From contig JBLIOL010000201.1 in NCBI GenBank assembly GCA_047639615.1, positions 1-10,385 on the forward strand: a stretch of 10,385 nt of DNA, read 5' to 3'. The position numbers were made by a program, and so were the translations under genes. The stretch comes from CAYWNK01 sp047639615. GTDB lineage: Bacteria > Planctomycetota > UBA1135 > GCA-002686595. The notes beneath the pieces were generated by a model. It saw only the letters and a program-made list of their open reading frames with translations. It had not been told where the DNA came from and made no database searches. Each line of letters begins with the position of its first letter. Position 1 is the stretch's first letter. This document shows, piece after piece, positions 1 to 6,472 of this stretch.

Positions 1-196
1 GAAGGGCCTGCGTGAGTTCGATTGGTCGGGAGCACTGGCCCTGTGGGTCACCGGTGAGACGGGCGTGGCGCCGGCGGTGAGCACGCGGCTGGAGCCGATC
101 ACGATCGCCATGGCGGGCGAGGTGGAGTCTCTCAATGTGACGGTGGCGGGTTCGCTGCTACTGTTCGCTGCCGGGCGTGCAGAGAAACAAGCATGA
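1..196 (+). CDS. TrmH/SpoU-family RNA 2'-O-methyltransferase, C-terminal fragment
   Basis: This is the 3' end of a gene that begins before the window; the reading frame starts at base 2 and ends with TGA at 194-196. The 64 residues seen contain the family's C-terminal signature: a glycine/acid turn (ALWVTGETGVAP), then IAMAGEVESLNVTVAGSLLLF, which matches the motif 3 region (I.M.G..ESLNV..A..LLLF) that helps form the trefoil-knot SAM pocket and dimer interface of SPOUT enzymes. Members 2'-O-methylate a ribose in rRNA or tRNA using S-adenosylmethionine in the cytoplasm. The substrate cannot be told from this fragment. The stop codon overlaps the start of rarA by four bases (ATGA), so the two genes are probably co-transcribed and translationally coupled. 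The family call is firm; the subfamily is unknown. Confidence 0.85.
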   Translation, partial: KGLREFDWSGALALWVTGETGVAPAVSTRLEPITIAMAGEVESLNVTVAGSLLLFAAGRAEKQA

Positions 197-1494
197 GCGG
201 GCTCTTTGGCCACGAGGAGGAGCTCGTCGATCCGCTCGAGCCGGCGGCGGCAGATGCGCCCCTGGCGGATCGCATGCGGCCGCGCAGTCTGCAGGAGTAC
301 GTGGGCCAGCGGCATCTCTTGGACGAGGGCCAGGTGCTGGCGCAGGTGCTTACGGGCAACGCTTTTCAGAGCCTCTTGCTGTGGGGTCCGCCCGGCGTCG
401 GTAAGACCACTCTCGCGCGCTTGATCGCGGCGGCGAGCGACTTGCACTTCGTGCCTTACTCGGCGGTCTTGTCCGGGATCAAGGAGATCCGCGGCGTTAT
501 GGCTGAAGCTGTCGAGCGGCGCAAGCGGGCAGATCGGCGCACGCTGATCTTCGTGGACGAGATCCACCGCTTCAACAAGGCCCAGCAAGACGCCTTCCTG
601 CCCTATGTGGAGCGTGGGGATATCTTGCTCGTGGGCGCGACCACGGAGAATCCCTCCTTCGAAGTGATCAGCGCGCTGCTCTCGCGCTGCCGCACGGTGC
701 TTCTGGAGCCCTTGGCGCCGGAGGAGGTTTGCAGCTTGCTGCGCCGCGCGGTCGAAGCGGATCAGGGCCTGGCCGGCAGCGTTGAAGTGAGCGACGAGAC
801 CTTGCTGCGTATGGCGCACGCCACGGATGGCGATGGGCGGCGTGCGCTGACTCTCCTGGAGACGGCCGCGGCCTTGGCGGGGGAGGGCGGGACTGTCGAT
901 CACGATGTGCTCGCGGCGGCCTTGCAGCGCAAGCTCTTGCACTACGACAAGACCGGCGAGGAGCACTTCAACCTGGTCTCGGCCTTGCACAAGTCGATCC
1001 GCAACTCGGACCCGGACGCGGCGCTGTATTGGCTGACGCGCATGATGGCCGCGGGCGAGGATGGCAACTACCTGTCGCGGCGCTTGATTCGCATGGCTTC
1101 CGAGGACATCGGGCTGGCGGATCCATTCGCCCTGCGCGTGACCCTCGATGCAGCAGATGCCTTTCATCGACTGGGTTATCCCGAGGGCAAGTTGGCCCTG
1201 GTGCAGGCCGCCGTGTACCTGGCGCGCGCGCCCAAGAGCAACCTGATCTACACGGCCCTGGCCCAGGCCGAGTCCGACGTGGAGAGCACCGCGGCTGAGC
1301 CCGTGCCCAAGCATCTGCGCAACGCCTCGACCGATCTCATGAAGCAGGCGGGCTATGGCAAGGGCTATCGCTACGCCCACGATGACCCTGATGCGGCGCA
1401 GGAGATGACTTGCCTGCCGCCGTCTCTGGCTGACCGGCGCTACTTCCCGAGGCGTAAACCTGCTCCCGGGCCGCCTAAAAAGCTTGGGGAATGA
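193..1494 (+). CDS. rarA: RarA/MgsA, AAA+ ATPase of replication-fork maintenance
   Basis: This 433-aa protein is close to the usual RarA length of about 440 aa. RarA is a homotetrameric AAA+ ATPase related to clamp loaders and to eukaryotic WRNIP1. It acts at stalled replication forks and gaps, with SSB as a known partner. Visible motifs in order: the N-terminal PLADRMRPRSLQEYVGQ box (about 22-39), Walker A GPPGVGKTT (65-73), Walker B with the DEIHRFNKAQQD signature (122-133), sensor 1 GATTENPSFEV (148-158), and the SALLSRCR arginine segment (160-167). The C-terminal half has the family's oligomerisation region, including HYDKTGEEHFNLVSALHKSIRNSDPDAALYWL and RRLIRMASEDIGLADP. The ATG at 193 is chosen because the family-specific N-terminus follows it directly and it overlaps the upstream methyltransferase stop. 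A GA-rich stretch (AGAGAAA) just upstream may serve as a weak ribosome binding site. No degraded motif was seen. Confidence 0.97.
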   Translation: MSGLFGHEEELVDPLEPAAADAPLADRMRPRSLQEYVGQRHLLDEGQVLAQVLTGNAFQSLLLWGPPGVGKTTLARLIAAASDLHFVPYSAVLSGIKEIRGVMAEAVERRKRADRRTLIFVDEIHRFNKAQQDAFLPYVERGDILLVGATTENPSFEVISALLSRCRTVLLEPLAPEEVCSLLRRAVEADQGLAGSVEVSDETLLRMAHATDGDGRRALTLLETAAALAGEGGTVDHDVLAAALQRKLLHYDKTGEEHFNLVSALHKSIRNSDPDAALYWLTRMMAAGEDGNYLSRRLIRMASEDIGLADPFALRVTLDAADAFHRLGYPEGKLALVQAAVYLARAPKSNLIYTALAQAESDVESTAAEPVPKHLRNASTDLMKQAGYGKGYRYAHDDPDAAQEMTCLPPSLADRRYFPRRKPAPGPPKKLGE

Positions 1495-1572
1495 ACCCCG
1501 GCATGTGGCCTGCGTTGGGCCTGGCCTAGGCGTTGTTCCTGGCCCGCGGGCCGCACACTGAGGGCTGAGAGC

Positions 1573-2340
1573 ATGGCGTGGCAAGCGAGGCGAGCGGGTT
1601 GGGCTGGGATGCTGCTATTTGTGGCCGGCGGTGCTGGATGCAGTGCGGAGAATCCCGAGCCGGTCGATGCTCTGACTCCCGAGGCAAGCGTTGATACGGC
1701 GCCGGAGGCTGAGGGCGCAGAGGTCGAGCTGCAGACGCCCGTGGGCTTGCGCAAGCGCATCATAGAGGTGGCAGATGCTCAGGCGGAGCTACCAGCAGAG
1801 GACGAATTGGGTGTGGATGCGGCGACGTCCGAAGAGTCTGTGTCTTTCTACGACGAGGACTCGGGTTCGCCCTTCTCGTTGCTCGAGCACGGCGAATTGA
1901 GTGAGCTCCTGCCCACGGAAGCAAACTTCATCCGCGTGCTGGGCGAATCCGACGATCTGACCGAGGAACAAGCAGCCGCGCTCTGGGCGCGCGGCGATGT
2001 GCGCCGGTCCTATGAGGTCTGCATGCACTTCGCGGCGGCGGCGTATTTTGCCCGGGGCTACATGGATCGTGAGACCGATCGCTCCATCGCCGGGGAGGAG
2101 AGCGTCTCCCTAGCCTCGGAGATGGCAGCGGCGGGGCCCTACCTGCGCGCCCATGTGCTCGATCGACAGGGATTCGAGCGGGGAATGGATGAAGCGCAGC
2201 GGCGCGCACGTATTGAGCTCTGGAACGCACCGGAGGGAAAGGAATTCAATGCCGGTGATTGGTGCACCGAGCTGTATGGGGTTTTCGAAGAAACCACCAC
2301 CCATTACTACGACGTCGGTATCGATCCCTATCTGCGGTAA
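1573..2340 (+). CDS. orphan acidic exported protein, probable lipoprotein
   Basis: I do not recognise the family of this 255-aa protein. The N-terminus has the plan of a type II signal peptide: two arginines at 6-7, a hydrophobic stretch (WAGMLLFVAGGAG, 10-22) and Cys23. The lipobox (GAGC) lacks the usual Leu/Val at -3, so lipid anchoring is probable but not certain. Residues 24-110 are low-complexity and very acidic, rich in Glu, Ala, Asp and Pro, as in a flexible tether. Residues about 115-255 look globular, with Trp, paired aromatics and three Cys-containing segments (VCMHFAAAAYFARG, DWCTELYGVF), ending in HYYDVGIDPYLR. The gene starts 78 bp after rarA on the same strand. It may be read through from rarA, but a functional link is not implied. 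The intervening 78 bp hold only a 12-bp GGCCCGCGGGCC palindrome at 1541-1552 and no clear promoter or terminator. Confidence 0.7.
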   Translation: MAWQARRAGWAGMLLFVAGGAGCSAENPEPVDALTPEASVDTAPEAEGAEVELQTPVGLRKRIIEVADAQAELPAEDELGVDAATSEESVSFYDEDSGSPFSLLEHGELSELLPTEANFIRVLGESDDLTEEQAAALWARGDVRRSYEVCMHFAAAAYFARGYMDRETDRSIAGEESVSLASEMAAAGPYLRAHVLDRQGFERGMDEAQRRARIELWNAPEGKEFNAGDWCTELYGVFEETTTHYYDVGIDPYLR

Positions 2341-2404
2341 CCACACGTCTGCGAACTCTTTGGTATACCGAGTCAGCTTATCTACGAGTTGATTCCCGTT
2401 CTCG

Positions 2405-2416
2405 CCCCCCCCCCCC
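2405..2416. repeat. 12-C homopolymer in the leader of the MFS gene
   Basis: Twelve consecutive C residues occupy 2405-2416 and end two bases before the Shine-Dalgarno sequence of the MFS transporter gene. Runs of this length are prone to slipped-strand length changes. Placed between a possible promoter and the ribosome binding site, a length change could alter leader structure or promoter geometry without touching the protein. The homopolymer is seen directly; a regulatory role is inference, and assembly or sequencing error in the count is possible. Confidence 0.8.
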
Positions 2417-2418
2417 TT

Positions 2419-2424
2419 GAGGAG
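2419..2424 (+). promoter_or_regulatory. strong Shine-Dalgarno sequence of the MFS gene
   Basis: GAGGAG lies five bases before the ATG at 2430, close to ideal complementarity and spacing for the 16S rRNA 3' end. It fixes the transporter's start. It is the clearest ribosome binding site in the window; the other genes have weak or no such sequence. Confidence 0.8.
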
Positions 2425-2429
2425 AACCC

Positions 2430-4028
2430 ATGACCGAAGTTGTGCACGCTAGTGATTTGTCGGACCGAGAAAAACGCCTGCTGTTTTGGGCGAGCTTTCT
2501 CTCCCTAATGGCGGCTGGCGTGGGATTCTCCTTCCGCGTCGCCATGGGCGGTGAATACAGCGCCGAGTTCCAGCTGACCAATCACGAGGTGGGCATGATC
2601 TTTGGCGCCTCGCTTTGGCCGATCGCGATCACCATGATCGGCTTCAGCTTGGTGGTGGACCGCACGGGCTACAAGATGCCCATGTACGTGGCGTTCTTGC
2701 TGCAGGCGCTGAGCGGAATCGGCACCTTCTTCGCGGGAAGTTATGGCGCGCTCTACGGCTTCGCGATCTGCGCGGGCCTGGGACATGGCATCGTCGAGGC
2801 GGTCATCAATCCGATCTGCGCGGCCGTCTATCCGAAAGAGAAGACCAAGTGGCTGACCCTCTTGCACGCGGCCTGGCCCGCGGGCTTGGTAGCAGGCACC
2901 TTGGCGATCATCTGGAGCGATGGAATCGTGGGCGGGCCGGAAGGCGGCTCGGCGCTCGAGATGGGCATGGCCTGGAAGTACCACGCGCTCTGGATTCTCT
3001 TTCCCGCCGTCGCCTATGTGCTGATGTACGGCCCCTGCAAGTTCCCCGTGGATGAGCGCGTGCAAGCCGGCGTGCCGTACAAGGAGATGCTTCAGCAGGT
3101 GGGCTTCCTGAGCGCCTTCCTGGCCTTCTTCCTCGTGACCTACGAGATCGGCAATCAGGGGCAGCAGCTCGAGTACTGGCAGACGGGCGAGAATTGGTTC
3201 AACGTCAGCTTGTTGATTGGACTCGGCTTGGGCGCGGCCTTTGGCCTGTGGGTCAAGGCTCTCGGGCGTCCGCTCTACTTCCTCATGTGCCTGCTGATGA
3301 TCCCCGTGGCCACGGCGGAACTTGGCACCGACCAATGGATCAAGAACCTGATGAACCCGGTGCTTGCCGATCGTGAGATCAACGCGGCCTACGCCTTGGT
3401 CTTCTCGGCCTTCATCATGTTGATCTTCCGGGTCTTCGCCGGTGGAGTGCTCAAGATCTTCAACCCGCCGGCGCTGCTCTGCGTCAGTGGTGTGTTCTCC
3501 GCTATCGGGCTCTTCTGGCTCTCAAGTGCCACGGGCGCGGCCATCTTTATCGCCTTCACGCTCTACGCGATCGGTCAGACCTACTACTGGCCTTGCGTAT
3601 TGGGCTTCGTCTCCGAGCGCTATCCGCGTGGTGGTGCATTGACCCTCAACACGGTCTCCGCAATCGGGCTGCTCTCCGCAGGCATCATCGGTGGGCAGCT
3701 CCTGGGTGTGGCTTTCGACAAGTCCATCCATGAGCAGGTGGTGGTTTCCGCCCCCGAACTCACGACTGCCGCCTCGGCAGACAAGTCCTTCTTGGGCATG
3801 AGCCACGAGGCGATCATGCCCAAGGAGAAGGACGAGTTCATTGCTGCGATCACGGACGACGTCGAGAGAGGGCGCATCACTGAGGTCTACGCCGACGCCA
3901 GCGAGCAGGCCGGTCGCGATGTACTTCTTTACGCGGTGCGCTTCCCGCTGATCCTGCTGATCGTCTTCGGAGCGATCGCGCTCTGGTTCCGCTCGAAGGG
4001 CGGCTACAAGCCGGTCGAGCTGGAGTAG
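2430..4028 (+). CDS. MFS family transporter with an extended loop before the last helix
   Basis: This 532-aa polytopic inner-membrane protein has about twelve hydrophobic segments in two bundles. MFS motif A is visible between helices 2 and 3 (GFSLVVDRTGYKMP, 71-84). A GLGHGIVEAVINP segment (116-128), followed by LHAAWPAGLVAG, resembles the helix 4-5 region of the FucP/GluP sugar:proton symporter group, where a conserved Glu and Asn-Pro occur. A sugar-type solute is thus a reasonable guess; the substrate cannot be named. Unusual points: a hydrophilic, charged insert of about 65 residues (430-497) between the helix ending LLGVAF and the last helix (PLILLIVFGAIALWF), and large soluble linkers around 163-185 and 298-316. 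The start is set by the strong ribosome binding site at 2419-2424. The last 25 bp overlap the converging 415-aa gene. No intrinsic terminator follows the stop. Confidence 0.9.
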   Translation: MTEVVHASDLSDREKRLLFWASFLSLMAAGVGFSFRVAMGGEYSAEFQLTNHEVGMIFGASLWPIAITMIGFSLVVDRTGYKMPMYVAFLLQALSGIGTFFAGSYGALYGFAICAGLGHGIVEAVINPICAAVYPKEKTKWLTLLHAAWPAGLVAGTLAIIWSDGIVGGPEGGSALEMGMAWKYHALWILFPAVAYVLMYGPCKFPVDERVQAGVPYKEMLQQVGFLSAFLAFFLVTYEIGNQGQQLEYWQTGENWFNVSLLIGLGLGAAFGLWVKALGRPLYFLMCLLMIPVATAELGTDQWIKNLMNPVLADREINAAYALVFSAFIMLIFRVFAGGVLKIFNPPALLCVSGVFSAIGLFWLSSATGAAIFIAFTLYAIGQTYYWPCVLGFVSERYPRGGALTLNTVSAIGLLSAGIIGGQLLGVAFDKSIHEQVVVSAPELTTAASADKSFLGMSHEAIMPKEKDEFIAAITDDVERGRITEVYADASEQAGRDVLLYAVRFPLILLIVFGAIALWFRSKGGYKPVELE

Positions 4029-5251
4029 GCCATCGCGATCTGCATGCCGTAGAGCGGGTACTCGATCTCGACGCGGTAGGCACGGAAGCGGCGCCTGTCC
4101 CAGGCCAGCTGGTGGAACACATGTTCCACCAGCTGGGGGTAGGGCTTGAAGCTCTTGAGCTTGAGCTCAGCGTCGCTCAGACCGAGCGGGCGCAGGGACT
4201 CCACCAGGTCCATGCGATCGGCGTCGCGGCTCTCATCGTTCACGTCGGCGATGCCATGGATGGCGGTGTCGTAGAGCAGCAGCTCGGGGTCCATGCCCGG
4301 GTAGACATCCTCGTGTAGGAACATGTCGAAGACCAGCGAGCGCGCGGGGACGGCCACATCGGAGTAGGCCCAACCACGGCGGCTCGCGCCCTTCGGCAAG
4401 GGGTGCTCGATTTCGGCCGGGTTGAATTCGCCGAAGAGCAGGTCCACTTCGGAGCCCGAGCCGTAGCCCTCGGAATCGAGGGTGTATTGCAGCAGCTCGC
4501 CCACTTGGTTCACCCTGAACACGCCGGGCGGGCGCTGGCAGAAGGGGTTCAGAGTGCTGCGGTCGCCTTCGGCGATGGGCGCGCCGTCGAGGGAGCTGGG
4601 TTGGCGCTCGGGGTCATCCGAACCCGTGACGCGCTGGGAGGAGAAGCGCACGTTGATGCCCGGGCGCAGGCGCTTGAGGCCGAGGGAGCCCACGGCCCAG
4701 GCCACGTCCAGGTGCGTGCCGTTGGCGCTGGGGTGCATGAAGCAGGCGGAGAGGTCGAGCTCGGCGCTGGCGCCGCGCAGCTCGCTCATGGCGCGGAAGG
4801 CGCTCTGCTTGCGGCGCAGCTCGAACTCGGCGCGCGCTTCGGGGAGCCAGGCGGAGAGCAGTTGGGAGAGGGCCGTTAGGTCGCCGAGGTCGTCCTTGAG
4901 TAGGCGCTCGAACTGCACGATCGCGCGCTCGAGACCTTTGACCTTGTCCGAGGCGAGACTGCCGCGGCGTGCGGCTGCTCTCTGGAAGCGTCGCAGGGGT
5001 GCTGGGCCAGGCGAATGGTGCAGGACGCCGAAGGGATTCTCCTGGGCCGCCGCGCGCAGCAGACGGCTGGCCAGGGGGGTCTCCAGGCCGAGCCGTTTGC
5101 CAAGGGAGAGCGGGCCCTCATCGGCAGCATTCAAGCCCTCGATGGCAGCGGCCAAGGTGAGGCCAAGCTGCGCCCCCAGAGCCCGCACGCGTTCCTCTAG
5201 GCCCACTTTGTGGGACTGGTTGGCTTGGGCTTGGGCCTTGGACTTGCTCAT
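4004..5251 (-). CDS. orphan 415-aa cytoplasmic protein, possible HTH at the N-terminus
   Basis: I do not recognise the family with confidence. No signal peptide or membrane helix is seen. The N-terminus (1-16) is polar and rich in Lys, Gln and Ala. Residues about 18-68 are helical with a possible helix-turn-helix (PLSLGKRLGLETPLASRLLR, 47-66), followed by an NPFGVLHHSPGPAPLRRFQ segment (72-90) that reads like the linker of a DNA-binding protein. A helical stretch (105-165) leads to a C-terminal region of about 250 residues, likely beta-rich, with SGSEVDLLFGEF (265-276), SLVFDMFLHEDVYPGM (305-320) and the ending YRVEIEYPLYGMQIAMAY. A ligand-sensing transcription regulator is one reading, as inference only. 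The minus strand is chosen over the 259-aa plus-strand frame because its composition is protein-like and it has an excellent promoter. The ATG at 5251 has only a distant AGGA upstream. Confidence 0.75.
   Translation of the reverse strand: MSKSKAQAQANQSHKVGLEERVRALGAQLGLTLAAAIEGLNAADEGPLSLGKRLGLETPLASRLLRAAAQENPFGVLHHSPGPAPLRRFQRAAARRGSLASDKVKGLERAIVQFERLLKDDLGDLTALSQLLSAWLPEARAEFELRRKQSAFRAMSELRGASAELDLSACFMHPSANGTHLDVAWAVGSLGLKRLRPGINVRFSSQRVTGSDDPERQPSSLDGAPIAEGDRSTLNPFCQRPPGVFRVNQVGELLQYTLDSEGYGSGSEVDLLFGEFNPAEIEHPLPKGASRRGWAYSDVAVPARSLVFDMFLHEDVYPGMDPELLLYDTAIHGIADVNDESRDADRMDLVESLRPLGLSDAELKLKSFKPYPQLVEHVFHQLAWDRRRFRAYRVEIEYPLYGMQIAMAYSSSTGL
4105..4136. repeat. perfect 14-bp inverted repeat with a 4-base loop, inside a coding region
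   Basis: The arm at 4105-4118 (CCAGCTGGTGGAAC) and the arm at 4123-4136 (GTTCCACCAGCTGG) are exact reverse complements separated by ACAT. The element lies in the last 10 % of the 415-aa minus-strand gene, where it encodes QLVEHVFHQLAW. It starts 76 bases beyond the stop of the converging MFS gene. It is not followed by a T run on either strand, so it is not a canonical intrinsic terminator. It could stall or protect RNA ends from either direction, or be a dyad protein-binding site. Confidence 0.85.
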
Positions 5252-5306
5252 GTGTTGGTGATCCTAGCGTACGCAACCCCTTGTAGAGTCAGGCTTTCGG
5301 TCGCAT

Positions 5307-5335
5307 ATTATAGTTTCCCGGAAAACGGGTATCAG
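5307..5335 (-). promoter_or_regulatory. sigma70-like promoter of the 415-aa gene
   Basis: Read on the minus strand, TATAAT (5312-5307) is a perfect -10 box. CTGATA (5335-5330) matches the -35 consensus TTGACA at four of six positions, and the spacer is exactly 17 bp. Transcription would start near 5300, giving a leader of about 50 bases before the ATG at 5251. The spacer contains a small dyad, CCCG-GAAAA-CGGG (5317-5329). The same AT-rich island (CATATTATAGTTT) could hold a weaker plus-strand -10 (TATTAT, 5306-5311) for the secreted protein at 5413, but no good -35 partner was found for that direction. Confidence 0.65.
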
Positions 5336-5412
5336 AAGTCCTGCCGAGCGGGTCCACTCTTCTGTGGGCCCCAGCCCCAGAATCCACCACGCTCGACTCG
5401 AGCCCCGTTCCC

Positions 5413-6471
5413 ATGAAAGCACTCATCGTTCTCACCTCGTCCCTCTTGCTCGCGAGCGCCGCCCAGGCCAACGACGACTTCGACAGCGGCACCAACCCGA
5501 ATGGCTGGTCCTTCGGCGTCACCACCCCCGATGTGGTTGAGCCCAACGGCGGCAACCCCGGCGGCTACCTGCACAACCCTTTCGTAGCCTCCTTCGCGCC
5601 GATCGTTCAGAACGACGAGAACATCCCCTCCGCCTTCACCGGTGACTTCCGCGCCGCCGGCGTGACGCGCATCAGCGTGGACGCCATCACCAACAGCGTG
5701 AACTTCGGCAACACCGGCTTCGAGTTCTCGATGGTGCTGCGCGATACCAAGGGTACGCCTCAGTTCGATGACGATGACTACGCCTACTACGTGGGTCCCG
5801 AGGGCCCGCAGGAGGGCAACGGCTGGAAGAGCTTCATCTTCGACGTTCCGAGTCAGTCCACCGACGCCGTGCCGGCCGGTTGGAAGGGCGGCTGGGCAGG
5901 CGACGGTGAGAACTTCCGCCCCGGTGTGGAATGGAGCGACATCATCACCAACGTGGACCGGGTCGAGTTCTGGTGGCTCAACCCCTCCTTCTTCGCGATC
6001 ATCCAAAACTGGGATGTGGGCATCGACAACGTGACCGTTGAGACCGGGCTATCGATCGGCCCCAACTACTGTGGACCCGCTGTAGTGAACTCGAGCGGTG
6101 GTCCCGGCAGCATGAGCGCCTTTGGCAGCAACGTCGCCGCGGACAACAACCTCATGCTGCGCGCGAATGGTCTGCCCGCGAATCAGTTCGGCTACTTCCT
6201 CGGTTCCATGAATCAGGCTTTCATCGTCGGACCCGGCGGAAGCCAGGGCGACCTCTGCCTCGGAGGTACTATCGCGCGCTTCACCGCTTCGATCCAAAAC
6301 AGTGGACCGCTGGGAGTCATGCAGTTCCAGGTGGACCTCACAGATATCCCCCTCAGCCCGTCCGTGCCCGTGCTCGCCGGCGAGACCTGGAACTTCCAGG
6401 CCTGGTTCCGCGACGCGAACCCCAGCGCCACATCGAACTTCACGGACGGCCTAAGCGTCGACTTCCTGTAG
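5413..6471 (+). CDS. secreted two-domain surface or extracellular protein of planctomycete type
   Basis: This 352-aa protein has a clear Sec signal peptide: MKALIVLTSSLLLASAAQA with cleavage after Ala19 before NDDFDSG. Residues 20-211 form a beta-rich domain of the laminin-B/carbohydrate-binding kind (DDFDSGTNPNGWSFG at the start, WDVGIDNVTVE at the end, aromatic-rich strands between), probably a jelly-roll that may bind glycan. From about 213 a second domain begins with SIGPNYCGPAVVNSSG. It continues through NQFGYFLGSMNQAF and GDLCLGGTIARF, and ends ETWNFQAWFRDANPSATSNFTDGLSV. I recall this block as a recurrent C-terminal module of exported planctomycete proteins, without known function. Cys220 and Cys282 may pair. 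There is no PEP-CTERM or LPXTG tail. No Shine-Dalgarno sequence precedes the ATG at 5413. The gene ends one base before the converging protease gene's stop. Confidence 0.8.
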   Translation: MKALIVLTSSLLLASAAQANDDFDSGTNPNGWSFGVTTPDVVEPNGGNPGGYLHNPFVASFAPIVQNDENIPSAFTGDFRAAGVTRISVDAITNSVNFGNTGFEFSMVLRDTKGTPQFDDDDYAYYVGPEGPQEGNGWKSFIFDVPSQSTDAVPAGWKGGWAGDGENFRPGVEWSDIITNVDRVEFWWLNPSFFAIIQNWDVGIDNVTVETGLSIGPNYCGPAVVNSSGGPGSMSAFGSNVAADNNLMLRANGLPANQFGYFLGSMNQAFIVGPGGSQGDLCLGGTIARFTASIQNSGPLGVMQFQVDLTDIPLSPSVPVLAGETWNFQAWFRDANPSATSNFTDGLSVDFL

Positions 6472-6472
6472 A

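Noticed and set aside
1541..1552. GGCCCGCGGGCC palindrome between rarA and the lipoprotein gene
   Set aside because: It has no loop and no following T run, and is made only of G and C in a GC-rich spacer, so neither a terminator nor an operator can be supported.
2360..2385. Possible promoter TTGGTA / TATCTA upstream of the MFS gene
   Set aside because: The spacer is only about 14 bp and both boxes match poorly, so the promoter position stays open.
2505..3335. 276-aa minus-strand frame opposite the MFS gene
   Set aside because: Its product is rich in His, Arg, Glu and Gln with no hydrophobic core, as expected for the antisense of a membrane protein, while the plus strand has MFS motifs and a strong ribosome binding site.
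4482..5261. 259-aa plus-strand frame opposite the 415-aa gene
   Set aside because: The product is dominated by Ser, Arg and Pro and has no ribosome binding site. The minus-strand frame is longer, better balanced and has a promoter.
5332..6006. 224-aa minus-strand frame opposite the secreted protein
   Set aside because: It is a low-complexity Gly/Val/His shadow; the plus strand has a textbook signal peptide and domain sequence.
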